Notes: generated by a model from the letters alone, not told the origin. A stretch of 64,000 nucleotides of DNA from Azoarcus sp031546845 (GCA_031546845.1 JAVBJT010000002.1:1-64000); one strand, 5' to 3'; positions 26,641 to 36,230 are shown, counted from the stretch's first letter. Numbers and translations are program-made.

Positions 26641-26937
26641 ATAATTCGGGGTGCGCCTTTGCACAGAGAGCGCATAAAACAGAAAGCCGAATGTTCGAGC
26701 CAGAAGCGCGATGGCATAAATTAAGAATATTGCTATTGGGCCGTCACGAAGATGAACTATGCCGAATACGGACATGAGCATGTATGCCCCAATCAACATT
26801 ACGGTTAGCGCGGCGATTAGAAGGAACGCTGTTGGTTTTGAGCGAACCTTATGAAATAGAATCACAGCTGCTATCGCTTCGCAGACCATCGGCACGCATG
26901 CAGCCGCGACGGTTAGAACCAACGGCAATCCTTGCAT
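26638..26937 (-). CDS. Small membrane protein, copy 2
   Basis: A 99-residue protein with three predicted membrane helices, starting MQGLPLVLTVAAACVPM. A strong ribosome site GGGAGAGAGGA lies just before the ATG at 26937. The C-terminus (LLARTFGFLFYALSVQRRT) is paralogous to copy 1 at 25700-25966. The N-terminal halves differ, so copy 1 may be the recombined or decayed one. The stop codon abuts the helicase remnant. Function unknown. Confidence 0.65.
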   Translation of the reverse strand: MQGLPLVLTVAAACVPMVCEAIAAVILFHKVRSKPTAFLLIAALTVMLIGAYMLMSVFGIVHLRDGPIAIFLIYAIALLARTFGFLFYALSVQRRTPNY

Positions 26938-27130
26938 TCCTCTCTCCCGAAAAATTAGTGTTGGAGCCAAGCCGCGTCGCTGTGCGGCACCAGCTTGAGC
27001 GATTAGTCAGGTAGCGATTAAGCGGTCAATCACTACATTGGCACGGAGCGGGTGCTTGTTGCAGCGGTTCTACCGTGCTCCGTCCTGACAACCTGGATTG
27101 CCGTTGCCACCGTTCGTGTGGGTATGGGCT

Positions 27131-27201
27131 TTCCCTGACACTGAAGAAATCGTTTTTGCCTGCTTTTCGCCGGGTGACTCGCCTATGCCGATATTCTCCA
27201 A
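27131..27201 (+). pseudogene. Broken copy of the macrodomain gene 3' end
   Basis: The sequence reads FPDTEEIVFACFSPGD in the + strand, matching FPGIEEIVFACFSPGD near the C-terminus of the macrodomain protein (25557-25640). Downstream a 4-nt deletion shifts the frame before CCTATGCCGATATTCTCCA, which is otherwise identical in both copies. No start or upstream part is present. The last bases of the radical SAM gene on the other strand use this segment as coding sequence. Confidence 0.85.
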
Positions 27202-28793
27202 CTGCCTGCCTGATCGTCCATCGGCGTGTCCCGCCTTGCCGCATCCCGCTTGCCCGGATACCGCTTTATCGGCCGCAGCGCGTATTCCTCCGCGTCCTGC
27301 GGTGCGCCCCAGAAGGCTTCCAGCGTCGGGCCGTTTTTCAGCCGTCGTTCGCGGAACAGGAAGTGCCACAACTCGTGGGGCCACACTCCGCGCCCGACGC
27401 GGTAATACCAGCGTGCGCCGTGGCGCAGCTTGTGGTCCTTCAACGTCAGCAGCCGCCACAGCGCGCGCGGGCGTAACTGCATGACGGCCTCGATGGTCTT
27501 GGCCCATAGGAAAAGCCGCCAGGGGGCGATATGGCGCGTCGCCAGCACCTGATGTTTGTAATCCCACAAACGCCGGTTGGGCTGCATGATGCGGCGTTGG
27601 GCGGCGAGGCGGTAGAACGGTGTCCAGCGGTGCGGGGTAACGTAGATCAACTGAATCTGGTCCGGGTCGTGGCGCAGCAACTGTCGCAGCCCGCGCCACA
27701 AGTCGCGGTCGCGTTCTTCCTCGAAGCCGACTACCCACGTTGCCAGCGACAGCATGCCGTGTTCGCGCAGCAGGCGTACCGCTTCCCGGTCTTGCGACAC
27801 GGTGCTGCCTTTGCGGATCAGCGCCAGCGTTTCCTCGCTCGGGTTTTCCATACCGAGCAAGAAACGCTCGAACCCCGCGCTCTTGTATAGATGTAGCCAG
27901 GCCGCGTCGCGCACGATGCTGTCGCTGCGCGTGGAGCCGATCAGCGTGAGTGGCAGGTTTTCGGCAATCAAGGCTTCGAGAAAGGCCCGCCAAGCTCCCG
28001 GTGAGGCGTTGGGGAATTCGTCGGCGAAATTGATTACCTCGACACCGTGCACGCGGTGCAGCCAGGCGATTTCGGCAGCGAGGCGGCGCGGATCGCGGTG
28101 ACGCCAGCGCGTCCAGAATCCACGCTGCCCGCAGTAATTGCAGAGATGCGGACAACCACGCGAAAACTGCACCACGGCCGCGCGCCGGCCACCGTAATAG
28201 CTGTAACGGGAAAAGTCGACCAGTTCCCAGCCCACGCGGTAAGCGTCAAGATCGGCGATGGGTTGTGCGGGCGCGGTGGCGGCGGGTACGTTTCTCTGGC
28301 GGTAGGCGATGCCGTCGATCCCTAGGATTGGCAGCCCCGTACTGAGCGCGGCCAGCAATTGTCGCGCGGTTTCCTCGCCCTCGCCGCGCACGATCACATC
28401 GATCTGTGGCGCTTCTTCTAGCACCTCGCGCCAGTGGTAAGTGGGAAAAACGCCGCCGTAGATGATCCACGCTAGCGGCAGCGCGGCGCGCAACTGCCGG
28501 CTCCATTCCATGACGGTCGGGTGCGCCGTGCTCGAACCGCTGTGGCCGAACAGAATGGCGTCCGGCGCGAATGCCAGGGCCTGCGTCACCACCGCCTCAA
28601 CGGACATCGGCCCGAGCTCCGCGTCTATCAGCCTCACATCGTGCCCGTCGTCCAGCAGCGGCCCGCCCACCGCCAACAGGCCCAGCGGGGGCAGATGATC
28701 GCCGGCGGCCATGCGGCTGCCGATGGCGGTATGCGGCACGTTGATCAAAAGCACGCGCCACGGTTTGGCGATCCGCCTGCGGTATGCTGTCAT
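27183..28793 (-). CDS. B12-binding radical SAM protein, BchE-like
   Basis: A 536-residue protein with an N-terminal cobalamin-binding Rossmann domain (about 10-140: LLINVPHTAIG, then LIDAELGPM) and a radical SAM domain with the cluster motif C-x3-C-x2-C in SRGCPHLCNYCGQRGFW. HRDPRRLAAEIAWLH, INFADEFPN and LLGMENPSEETL match the BchE/P-methylase class. BchE forms ring E in bacteriochlorophyll, but no pigment genes are near, so another methylation or cyclisation substrate is likely. Start at 28793 has GGGAGAA 7 nt upstream. Its last ~10 residues are encoded within the broken macrodomain copy. Confidence 0.85.
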   Translation of the reverse strand: MTAYRRRIAKPWRVLLINVPHTAIGSRMAAGDHLPPLGLLAVGGPLLDDGHDVRLIDAELGPMSVEAVVTQALAFAPDAILFGHSGSSTAHPTVMEWSRQLRAALPLAWIIYGGVFPTYHWREVLEEAPQIDVIVRGEGEETARQLLAALSTGLPILGIDGIAYRQRNVPAATAPAQPIADLDAYRVGWELVDFSRYSYYGGRRAAVVQFSRGCPHLCNYCGQRGFWTRWRHRDPRRLAAEIAWLHRVHGVEVINFADEFPNASPGAWRAFLEALIAENLPLTLIGSTRSDSIVRDAAWLHLYKSAGFERFLLGMENPSEETLALIRKGSTVSQDREAVRLLREHGMLSLATWVVGFEEERDRDLWRGLRQLLRHDPDQIQLIYVTPHRWTPFYRLAAQRRIMQPNRRLWDYKHQVLATRHIAPWRLFLWAKTIEAVMQLRPRALWRLLTLKDHKLRHGARWYYRVGRGVWPHELWHFLFRERRLKNGPTLEAFWGAPQDAEEYALRPIKRYPGKRDAARRDTPMDDQAGSWRISA

Positions 28794-29131
28794 GATCGTT
28801 CTCCCGTCGATGTCGATGTGCTCAAAGATAGGCGATGCCGATGAAGCGACGATGGAGTAACCGTGAAGTGAAGATGAATAAACGGAGAAGCACGCCACAC
28901 TAGGTGGGATTGCCGCTTCGCGCGGTGTAGCCGGCTTAGCCGATTTTTATCGTGCATCAATTCCAACCAAGAAAACCCGTTCCTCGCCTCTTCCCGTTCC
29001 CCAACCAATGAGCGCGGCGCGTTCAGGCTGCCACGCGGAATGCCCACAGGCGGAAGGAAGGCTCCGCGCCCGTTCCGCGTTGAGGCATAATCCGCCGCTG
29101 CCATTCGTTCCGCATTACCCACCTGTCCTCC
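28794..29131. other. Intergenic region between radical SAM gene and yfaA homologue
   Basis: A 338-nt divergent gap. It contains the radical SAM ribosome site and probably two promoters. I see no convincing gene, hairpin or repeat here; a CATAAT at 29086-29091 could be a -10 box for the yfa operon but no good -35 precedes it. Confidence 0.4.
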
Positions 29132-30853
29132 ATGGCCATCTCAAAAAAGAAGTTCGTTTTTATCGCGCTCGCCCTCGTCGTTCTTGCCGTCACGGCCACG
29201 GCTTTGCTCATGCCGCGCCGTTTCGACGGCACGGTGAACGCGTTGCAGCTCGACCTTTCCCGCCCCGATGCGTTGATTCGCACGCGCAGCCTTTCGCGCC
29301 TGCCCGCCGATCTGTTGCGGGTGCCGTTGGCGCGCGATGTGTTGACGGAGGCGTTTGTCGATTACTACGAAAGCCATGAACAGCGCCTTGCCTTGTCGGG
29401 CACTGTGCGGCGTTTGGCGTTCGAGCATTCCTTGAGTTTGCCCGAGCGTGTGCTGGAGTCGGTGTTCGACGAGCCGGCCGAGGTGGCGTTGTGGCGCGGC
29501 GGCGATGGGTCGTTGAAATATTTCGCTGTGGCGATGACGCGCAATGCCGTCGCCAAGGCTTTGCAACTGGCGCTGCCGGTCGTGCCGAAGGGCGATGCGC
29601 AGCTTTCTTCGGCTGGTACGCTGCACGGTACCGATGTGCCGGTGCTGGTGCTCGAATACGGTTATCGCCATCGCCTGCTGTTGCTTGCGCGCGGCGACCG
29701 GGTGGTGGTGCTGTCCGATCCGGGGATGCTGCTCGGCGAGGCGCAGGATCAGGCAAGCGGTCAGGCAAATGAGCCGGCGGAAAGCGGTCGGAAGGCCGCC
29801 GCGCCGCCGCAGGATGGGCAGGCGGCGAAATTCCTTGCCCGTCTGCTCGATGCCGGCGCGCAACAGGCGTCGCCGTTCGCCGGGCACTTCACGCTTACTG
29901 CGGCGGGGGCGGATGAGGTGCATCAATTGGTGATCGGCGCCGCCACGCTTTCTTTCGGCTACAACGCTTTCGCGCCGGGCTTCGATGCGCTGGCGTTTTC
30001 TTTCGACGACAAGGGCAACTGGCGCACGGCCGCTTTGCTCGATGGCGCGGCCTTGCCGGCCGGTGGGCTGGATGGCGCCGCGCTGTGGCCGGCGATACCG
30101 CATGGGGCGAGCCTGTGCGCGTTGCTGCCGGTGGCTTGGCCGAGCCTTGCTCCGTTGGCGGAGAGTTTGCAGGGGGCTGGGGCCGATAAGGCCGCCGCCG
30201 GGAATGTGAGCGATCTGCTCGCCGGCCCGGCGGCGGTGTGCTGGTATGGCGAATCGCGCTTGTATACGCCGTTGTTCGTTGCCGGGTTGAAGGCGCCGGC
30301 GGGTGAGGCGGAGGACGCGCAACTGGCGGCGCTGTTCAGTGCGGCGGTGGGAAAAGCACCGGAAAAGGCCGCGCCGCTTGAAACAAGCCGGCGCGACGAT
30401 GGTTCGCGCCTGTGGCGGCGGCAGGTGAAAACGCCGTTCGGCGGCGGCAAGGACGGCGAGCGCGGCCTTGCGCCGAGCATGGCGGTGAGCGGCCGCGTGG
30501 TGATGTTCTCGCCCGATCCGGCGTTGGTGGATAAGGGGCTGGATGTGGCGGGCAAGCTGTATCCGGCGCTGTCCGACAGCCTGCCGGATGGCGCGCGCAC
30601 GGTCGTTGTCGTCGATCCCGCACCGCTGGCCGCGCTGATGCGCAAGGAAACTTTTTCCGCCTTGCCGCGCGGTGAGGAAACCGTGCTGCGCAACGCCGCC
30701 GACGCGCATCTGTTGCCGCGCCTGGAGGTGCTGGCGAAGTACCCGGCTTTCCGCCTTGTACGTGGCGGCGATGCTCCGGGGCAGGCTCGCGCCTGGCAGG
30801 CACTGACTTGGGAAAGCGCTGCCGCGCGGGATACGGCCAGCGCGGCCCGGTGA
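29132..30853 (+). CDS. yfaA: DUF2138 protein, YfaA-like
   Basis: A 573-residue protein with one N-terminal membrane anchor (FVFIALALVVLAVTATALLM) and a large periplasmic part. The segments LDLSRPDALIRTRSLSRLP, LARDVLTEAFVDYY and YFAVAMTRNAVAKALQ match the DUF2138 family (E. coli YfaA). Function is unknown. It is first in a run of five or six genes with the same content and order as the E. coli yfaA-T-S-Q-P locus, which suggests a shared envelope-associated complex with the alpha-2-macroglobulin encoded downstream. Confidence 0.88.
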   Translation: MAISKKKFVFIALALVVLAVTATALLMPRRFDGTVNALQLDLSRPDALIRTRSLSRLPADLLRVPLARDVLTEAFVDYYESHEQRLALSGTVRRLAFEHSLSLPERVLESVFDEPAEVALWRGGDGSLKYFAVAMTRNAVAKALQLALPVVPKGDAQLSSAGTLHGTDVPVLVLEYGYRHRLLLLARGDRVVVLSDPGMLLGEAQDQASGQANEPAESGRKAAAPPQDGQAAKFLARLLDAGAQQASPFAGHFTLTAAGADEVHQLVIGAATLSFGYNAFAPGFDALAFSFDDKGNWRTAALLDGAALPAGGLDGAALWPAIPHGASLCALLPVAWPSLAPLAESLQGAGADKAAAGNVSDLLAGPAAVCWYGESRLYTPLFVAGLKAPAGEAEDAQLAALFSAAVGKAPEKAAPLETSRRDDGSRLWRRQVKTPFGGGKDGERGLAPSMAVSGRVVMFSPDPALVDKGLDVAGKLYPALSDSLPDGARTVVVVDPAPLAALMRKETFSALPRGEETVLRNAADAHLLPRLEVLAKYPAFRLVRGGDAPGQARAWQALTWESAAARDTASAAR

Positions 30854-30864
30854 GCGCCGGAGAC

Positions 30865-31563
30865 ATGAAGCCTGAGCGGTTCTCGCGCCGGCGTTGCCTC
30901 GCGGCGGGGGTGGGCGGGCTGTTGTTGGCCGCCGCGCCGCCGCTGCGCGCGTTGATGCCGGCCGCGCCGGGGATGGCGGAAGAGGAACCGCGCGCGCGCC
31001 TGGACGTGGCGCAAAGCCGCGCCTTCCGCGCCTGGGTGGTGCGTATCGCCGAGGAGCAAATCCGACGGGGGCCGACGCCGCGCTGGACGCACCGCGATTG
31101 CGCCGGCCTGGTGCGCTTTGCCGTTGCCGAGGCGTTGACCGAGCACACGCCGCGCTGGCGGCGGGCAATGGGGATCGACAGCCGTTTGCCGCCGGAGGTG
31201 CTGCCCACGGATTCTCCGTTGCGCGCTGAACTGCGCCACCGCTGGCGGCAGCCGGACGGCAGCCACGATGCCTACGTGAGCGCCATTGGTCTGGTGCAGG
31301 AGAACAGCCGCGCGGCGGGGCGCGACGCGCGCCTTGCCCAGCCCGCCGATCTGTTGTTTTTCGACCAGGGCTTCGAGCAGCACTTGATGTTGTGGACGGG
31401 CCGCCGCGTGGTCTATCACAACGGCGCGCCGCCGCGTCCCGGCGACGATGGCTTGCGCGCGGTGGAACTGCGCGAATTGCTGCGCTGGGACGACACGCGT
31501 TGGCGCCCCGAGGCGGCCAACCCGAATTTTGCTGGCGTGTTCACGCTGGCTTTTCTCAAATAA
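30865..31563 (+). CDS. yfaT: DUF1175 protein, YfaT-like
   Basis: A 232-residue exported protein. The N-terminus has an RR-containing signal (FSRRRCLAAGVGGLLLAAA), possibly Tat-dependent. The mature part has THRDCAGLVRFAVAEAL, PADLLFFDQG and HLMLWTGRRVVYHNG, i.e. a Cys...His...(Asn/Asp) order like NlpC/P60 cysteine peptidases (C in RDCAGLVRF, H in HLMLW). The papain-like assignment is my inference; the family is DUF1175. The ATG at 30865 has GGAG 5 nt upstream; a GTG at 30850 overlapping the yfaA stop is possible. Confidence 0.87.
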   Translation: MKPERFSRRRCLAAGVGGLLLAAAPPLRALMPAAPGMAEEEPRARLDVAQSRAFRAWVVRIAEEQIRRGPTPRWTHRDCAGLVRFAVAEALTEHTPRWRRAMGIDSRLPPEVLPTDSPLRAELRHRWRQPDGSHDAYVSAIGLVQENSRAAGRDARLAQPADLLFFDQGFEQHLMLWTGRRVVYHNGAPPRPGDDGLRAVELRELLRWDDTRWRPEAANPNFAGVFTLAFLK

Positions 31564-31583
31564 GTTCAAACGATCTGCGAGTC

Positions 31584-34500
31584 ATGATGACGTCACGCCA
31601 TCTTCCTTTCTTCTCCTTTCCGCTTGCTGCGTTTCTCGCCGCTTTGTTAATAGCCGTTTTCGCGGCGCCGGCGCGAGCACAGTCGGAGGTGGGCTTGTCG
31701 AGCGGCTACACGCCATTCAGTAGCCAGCCTTTCTTCATCCTTGCCGATACCCAGTTCGGCAGCGAGGACAACGCCTTGCTGCGGGTCGAGGTGCCGGCGC
31801 GCGACGGCGGGCGCGAGGCCTTGGAAGCCTACGGCGGGGTGGATGTCGTGGTGTATCGCGTGCCGCGTCCGCTGGAATTCCTGCGCGCGCAGAAAAATCT
31901 GCATCGTGTGGATGTGCGCGCCCGGCCTCGTGACGAGGGGGTGGCCAATACCTTGTCCTATCTGTGGGACAACGCGTGGAAGAAATCCCGCTTCGCGTGG
32001 CGCGATCTGTTTTCCGCCGATGCCCGCCGCGCCGTCACGGAGGCGGCGCCGGCATTGCTCAGCCGCCCCGAACTGTTGCGGCGCACCGAGTTCCGCGCCG
32101 CGAGCAAGTTCGCGCCGCTGGAAGGCTTCGATCTGGTGGACCGTTTCCGCTACCCGGTGTGGCAGGCGCAGCCGATCAAGCCGCCCGCCGGGGTGGCGCT
32201 CGCGGGGTCGAGCAGCGATTTCATTCCGTCCGTCGATGGCAATGTGCATGTGCCGCTGGGCCGCTTGAAGCCGGGCCTGTATCTGATCGAGGCGATCATC
32301 GGGGACCATCGCGCGGTAACGCTGCTGTTCGTTGCCGACACGGTTGCGGTAACGAAGATCGCCGCTGGCGCACTCACGGTGTGGACCGCTCACCGCACCA
32401 CGGGGCAGCCGGTGGCGGGCAGCCGCCTGTTGTGGACCGATGGCGCGGGCACGCTCAAATCCGCCACCACCGATGGCGACGGCCTTGCCACGCTGGAGCA
32501 CACGAGCCCCGAGCGCACTTACCTGCTCGGGGAGGATTCGGCCGGCGGCGTGTTCGTTTCGGAAAACTTCTATTACGACAGCGAAATTCACGATACCAAG
32601 CTGTATGCCGTTACCGACCGGCCGCTGTACCGGCCGGGCGAGCTGGTGCGGCTCAAGTTTCTCGCCCGCGATTTCGAGCCGCTGGGGGCGGGCCGCCCGT
32701 CGCGGCAGGCGCGCGCGGGCCGGCTGAAGATCGCGGTGAACGATCCCAACGGTACGCCGGTACTGTCGACCGAGGCCGAACTCGTGCCCGACAGCGGCGC
32801 CGATACCGCTTTCCGCTTGCCGGAAAACGCCGTGGCCGGCGGTTACGAGATTCGCGTGGGTTACGAGGACAAGTTGTACGGCGCGGCTTTCCGCGTCGCT
32901 GAGTACGTCAAGCCGCATTTCGAGATCGAGCTTGTTCCCGAGCGCAAGAGTTACAAGACCGGCGAGCCCATTTCCGGCAAGTTGAAGCTGACCTACCCGG
33001 ATGGCAAGCCGGTGCGCGATGCGGCGGTGGAACTGACACTGCGCGCGCAGACGTTGACGATGGTGGAGGGCGAACTACGCTACAGCGGCTTGTTCCCGGT
33101 GCGGCTCAGTACCGCCAGCCTGAAGACCGACGCCAGCGGCGAGGCGCGCTTCACGCTGCCGGCGGCGAAGACGCCGTCACGCCTGATCGTCGAGGTGATG
33201 GCTACCGATGGCGCGGCCTACCGTGTGCGCAGCGCGCGCGAGCTGTTGGTGGAGCGTGCCGCGGCAAGCTGGCGACTGGCCGGCGACAAGCATTTTTCCA
33301 AGGTGGGCGATGCGCCACGCTTCCGCCTGGAAGCGGAGAACGAAACCGCCGCCCCCCCGGCGCGCTGGGAAATCGTTCGCCTGGAAGACCAGAGCCGCCG
33401 CGACGGCGCGTTCGACGCTGCCGCGCGTGAGTGGAAGCCGACGTTCGACCGGCCCGGGTCCTATTCGCTGCTGTTGCGCGATGCCGAGGGCAATATCGTC
33501 GCCGCGGCCGCGCATTGGGTCAGCGGCGATGGGGTGAAGGTTGCCGCCGGTTCGATCGAGATGATTACCGACAAGGAGAGCTACCAGCCCGGCGAAACCG
33601 CCGAGGTGTTGATCTCTTTCCCCGAGCCGGTCGAGGACGCCTTGCTCACGCTGGAGCGCGACCGCGTCGATGCCACGGCGCTGCTGTCCAAATCCGCCGC
33701 GTGGGTGCGCGCCGAGCGCCTGGCTCCCAACCAGTGGCGCGTGCGCATTCCGGTGCGCGAGGACTACGCGCCGAACATGACCTTTTCGGCCATCTACGTG
33801 AAAAACGGCGATTACGTGTTCCAGAACGCCGGTATCGTGGTGGAACCACCGCGTCTGGCGCTCGATATTCGCGCCGACCGCGAAACCGTGCTGCCGGGCG
33901 ATATGGTGACGGTGGATATCGCCGCCACGCTGCGCGGCAAGCCCGCGCAGGCGGTGCTGACGGTGGCGGTGGTGGATGAGATGATCTACGCGCTGCAGCC
34001 CGAAATCGCCCCCACCCTCGTCGATTTCTATCAGCACCCCCGGCGCAACAATGTGCGTACCAGCGCCAGCCTCAATTTCATCGCCTACGACGAGGCCGCC
34101 GATTACAGCGCTGCCGCCGCGCGCAAACCGCCGCCGCGCCATCAGTACAACGAGCGCGGGGTAAAGGTGCTCGAACGGCCGCGCCGCGACGATACCGATA
34201 CCGCCGCCTGGCTGCCGGTGCTGCGCACCGATGCGACAGGCCATGCCCGTTTTACCTTCCGCATGCCGGACGCGCTGTCGCGCTGGCGCATCACGGTGCG
34301 CGCGGTCGGGCTGGCCGATGCCGACGGCGTGCCCGGCCAGCGCATCGCTTACGTGCGTTCCGACAAGCCGCTGTACGCCAAATGGACCTCGCCCGACTGG
34401 CTGCGCCAGGGCGATGTGCCGCGCGCCAGTCTGGCGGTATTCAACAACACCGCCGAGGAACGCAAGGCCGAGGTCGTGCTCAGCCTGGGCGGCAAGGTGC

Positions 34501-36230
34501 TGACGCAAGAGGCGAGCCTCAAGCGCGGCGTCAATTACCTCGATTTCGCGTTGCCCGCGTTCAGCGGACGCGAGCCCGCGCGGCTCGAAATCAAGGAGGG
34601 TGGGAAGCTCGTCGATGCACTCGAAACCCTGATCGACGCCCGCCCGCCGCAGTGGCGTGGGCCGCGCGAATTGTTGTTGCCGGTGAGCGGCAGCGGTCCG
34701 GTGGCGCTCGATCTGCCGCCCGACGCGCGCGATTTGCGTTTGCGTCTGGTTGGCGGCGGAGCCGAGCATTTCCTGCGCATTGCCGACGATCTCATCGTTT
34801 ATCCATGGGGTTGCGCCGAGCAGACCGCCAGCCGCCTGATTCCGCTCGCGCTTGCCGCGCCGCTGCTCGCGCCCAACCGCAATGCCGAGAGCACGAGGGG
34901 GAACGGCGGGCGTTTGTGGCAGACCTTGTACAGCCAACGTTTGCGCCTGGCCGCGCTTGCCGGGCCGCAGGCGGTGTTCGGCTGGTGGGGCGATGGCAGC
35001 GACATGAGCGCGCTGATGACCGCCTACGCGTATTACGCGGACTGGTACGCCGCGCGCGCGCTCGGCCTGGATTTGCCCGCCGGGCATTGGGAGCGGGTGC
35101 TTGCCGCCTACCGCGAACACGCCGGCCGCGAACCCTTGCTGCACCGCGCGCTGGCGCTGTGGTTCGCGCAGGAAATTGGCCTGCCGGTGCGTACCCAAGC
35201 CGAGGGTTTGCTCGCCGCGCTGGCCAAGGCCGGCTCCACCGATGAGGATGTGGCCAGAGGGGCGGGCTGGAGCCCCTTCCTCGCCGATCCGGACGGCGCG
35301 CTCGGCCTTGCCTACGCGCGCACGCTTGCCGCGATTGTGGCGCAGCGCGCGCAGTTGTCCGGTGGTACAGGGGAAGATCTGGCGCGCGCCCATGCCGCGC
35401 TTGCCGCCAATGGCGCGCCCAGCGCGCGCGCGCTGTTGCTGCTCGCGGGCAAGGAAGAGAAAGCGTCCGCGCCAGCCATCCTCGGCACGGTGAGTAGTGA
35501 GATGCCCACGCTCGACCGCGCGCTGACGCTGGTATGGACGCGCAAGGCGCTTGGCGAGCTCACGCCCGGTGCCAGCACCGCGCGGCCGGTTGGTGTGTGG
35601 CAGGCGGCCGATGGCGCCACGGAAACCGCCGGGGCCGTGCTCGGCCAGCCCGAATGGCGCTGGCCCGCCACCAGCCCGCTGCCGCATGAGCTGCAGTTGG
35701 AGAACCGCGCCCAGGGCGCCGCGCCGCTTACCGCGGTAGTGCGTTTCGACGCCGAGGAGCGCGTGGGTGCCGCCGGGGCCTTGCCGGTGAAGATCGAGCG
35801 CAGGCTGTACCGCCTCACACGCGGCGACAAGGGCTATAAGCGCACGCAGGTGAAGCCGGAGGAAGGGCTGTCGGCGCAGGAGTTGTATCTGGACGAGATC
35901 GTGTTGTCGTCTAGCTCCGTTCATCGTTACGGTCTGGTTGAAGCGGCACTGCCGCCGGGCGCGGCGATCGAGCGCGGCACCTGGAGCATTCAGTTGGACG
36001 AGGGCGGCGCGGAGGCGACGGCGCTGGCGCGCAGCCGAGCCGAGGAGCGCAGCGGCAGTTACGGCGTGCCGGTGGATCGTCTGGACGGAACCGCCGTTGT
36101 GCGCCATTTACTGCGTGTGAGCCAGGGCGGGCGTTTCGTGTTGCCGCCGACACGCTATTACCGCATGTACCAGCCGGAGGAAAAGGCGCTGGCCGACGGT
36201 GGCGCGAGCACGACCTGGGTCGTGAAGTGA
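31584..36230 (+). CDS. yfaS: Bacterial alpha-2-macroglobulin, YfaS-like, with thioester motif
   Basis: A 1,548-residue exported macroglobulin. The signal peptide ends near ARAQS. The order is several MG beta-sandwich domains (for example TDRPLYRPGELVRLKFLARD and PERKSYKTGEPISGKLKL), a bait-like region around 830-880 (KPPPRHQYNERGV), then VLRTDATGHARFTFRMPDAL, and the thioester domain with WGCAEQT; the cysteine is about residue 1077. A helical toroid region follows. Such proteins trap proteases in the periplasm by covalent capture. The short type (no lipobox) matches E. coli YfaS in length (1,534). It lies 20 nt after yfaT. Confidence 0.94.
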   Translation: MMTSRHLPFFSFPLAAFLAALLIAVFAAPARAQSEVGLSSGYTPFSSQPFFILADTQFGSEDNALLRVEVPARDGGREALEAYGGVDVVVYRVPRPLEFLRAQKNLHRVDVRARPRDEGVANTLSYLWDNAWKKSRFAWRDLFSADARRAVTEAAPALLSRPELLRRTEFRAASKFAPLEGFDLVDRFRYPVWQAQPIKPPAGVALAGSSSDFIPSVDGNVHVPLGRLKPGLYLIEAIIGDHRAVTLLFVADTVAVTKIAAGALTVWTAHRTTGQPVAGSRLLWTDGAGTLKSATTDGDGLATLEHTSPERTYLLGEDSAGGVFVSENFYYDSEIHDTKLYAVTDRPLYRPGELVRLKFLARDFEPLGAGRPSRQARAGRLKIAVNDPNGTPVLSTEAELVPDSGADTAFRLPENAVAGGYEIRVGYEDKLYGAAFRVAEYVKPHFEIELVPERKSYKTGEPISGKLKLTYPDGKPVRDAAVELTLRAQTLTMVEGELRYSGLFPVRLSTASLKTDASGEARFTLPAAKTPSRLIVEVMATDGAAYRVRSARELLVERAAASWRLAGDKHFSKVGDAPRFRLEAENETAAPPARWEIVRLEDQSRRDGAFDAAAREWKPTFDRPGSYSLLLRDAEGNIVAAAAHWVSGDGVKVAAGSIEMITDKESYQPGETAEVLISFPEPVEDALLTLERDRVDATALLSKSAAWVRAERLAPNQWRVRIPVREDYAPNMTFSAIYVKNGDYVFQNAGIVVEPPRLALDIRADRETVLPGDMVTVDIAATLRGKPAQAVLTVAVVDEMIYALQPEIAPTLVDFYQHPRRNNVRTSASLNFIAYDEAADYSAAAARKPPPRHQYNERGVKVLERPRRDDTDTAAWLPVLRTDATGHARFTFRMPDALSRWRITVRAVGLADADGVPGQRIAYVRSDKPLYAKWTSPDWLRQGDVPRASLAVFNNTAEERKAEVVLSLGGKVLTQEASLKRGVNYLDFALPAFSGREPARLEIKEGGKLVDALETLIDARPPQWRGPRELLLPVSGSGPVALDLPPDARDLRLRLVGGGAEHFLRIADDLIVYPWGCAEQTASRLIPLALAAPLLAPNRNAESTRGNGGRLWQTLYSQRLRLAALAGPQAVFGWWGDGSDMSALMTAYAYYADWYAARALGLDLPAGHWERVLAAYREHAGREPLLHRALALWFAQEIGLPVRTQAEGLLAALAKAGSTDEDVARGAGWSPFLADPDGALGLAYARTLAAIVAQRAQLSGGTGEDLARAHAALAANGAPSARALLLLAGKEEKASAPAILGTVSSEMPTLDRALTLVWTRKALGELTPGASTARPVGVWQAADGATETAGAVLGQPEWRWPATSPLPHELQLENRAQGAAPLTAVVRFDAEERVGAAGALPVKIERRLYRLTRGDKGYKRTQVKPEEGLSAQELYLDEIVLSSSSVHRYGLVEAALPPGAAIERGTWSIQLDEGGAEATALARSRAEERSGSYGVPVDRLDGTAVVRHLLRVSQGGRFVLPPTRYYRMYQPEEKALADGGASTTWVVK

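Noticed and set aside
27183..28793. Evidence for phototrophy from the BchE-like protein
   Set aside because: No other pigment or reaction-centre genes in the window; BchE-like enzymes occur in non-phototrophs.
29141..31168. 675-codon open frame antisense to yfaA
   Set aside because: Arg/His-rich, no motif, fully opposite a conserved gene; a composition shadow.
33177..36107. 976-codon open frame antisense to the macroglobulin gene
   Set aside because: In GC-rich DNA the antisense frame of a long gene lacks stop codons; its product is His/Arg/Gln-rich without any domain, while the forward frame is clearly YfaS.
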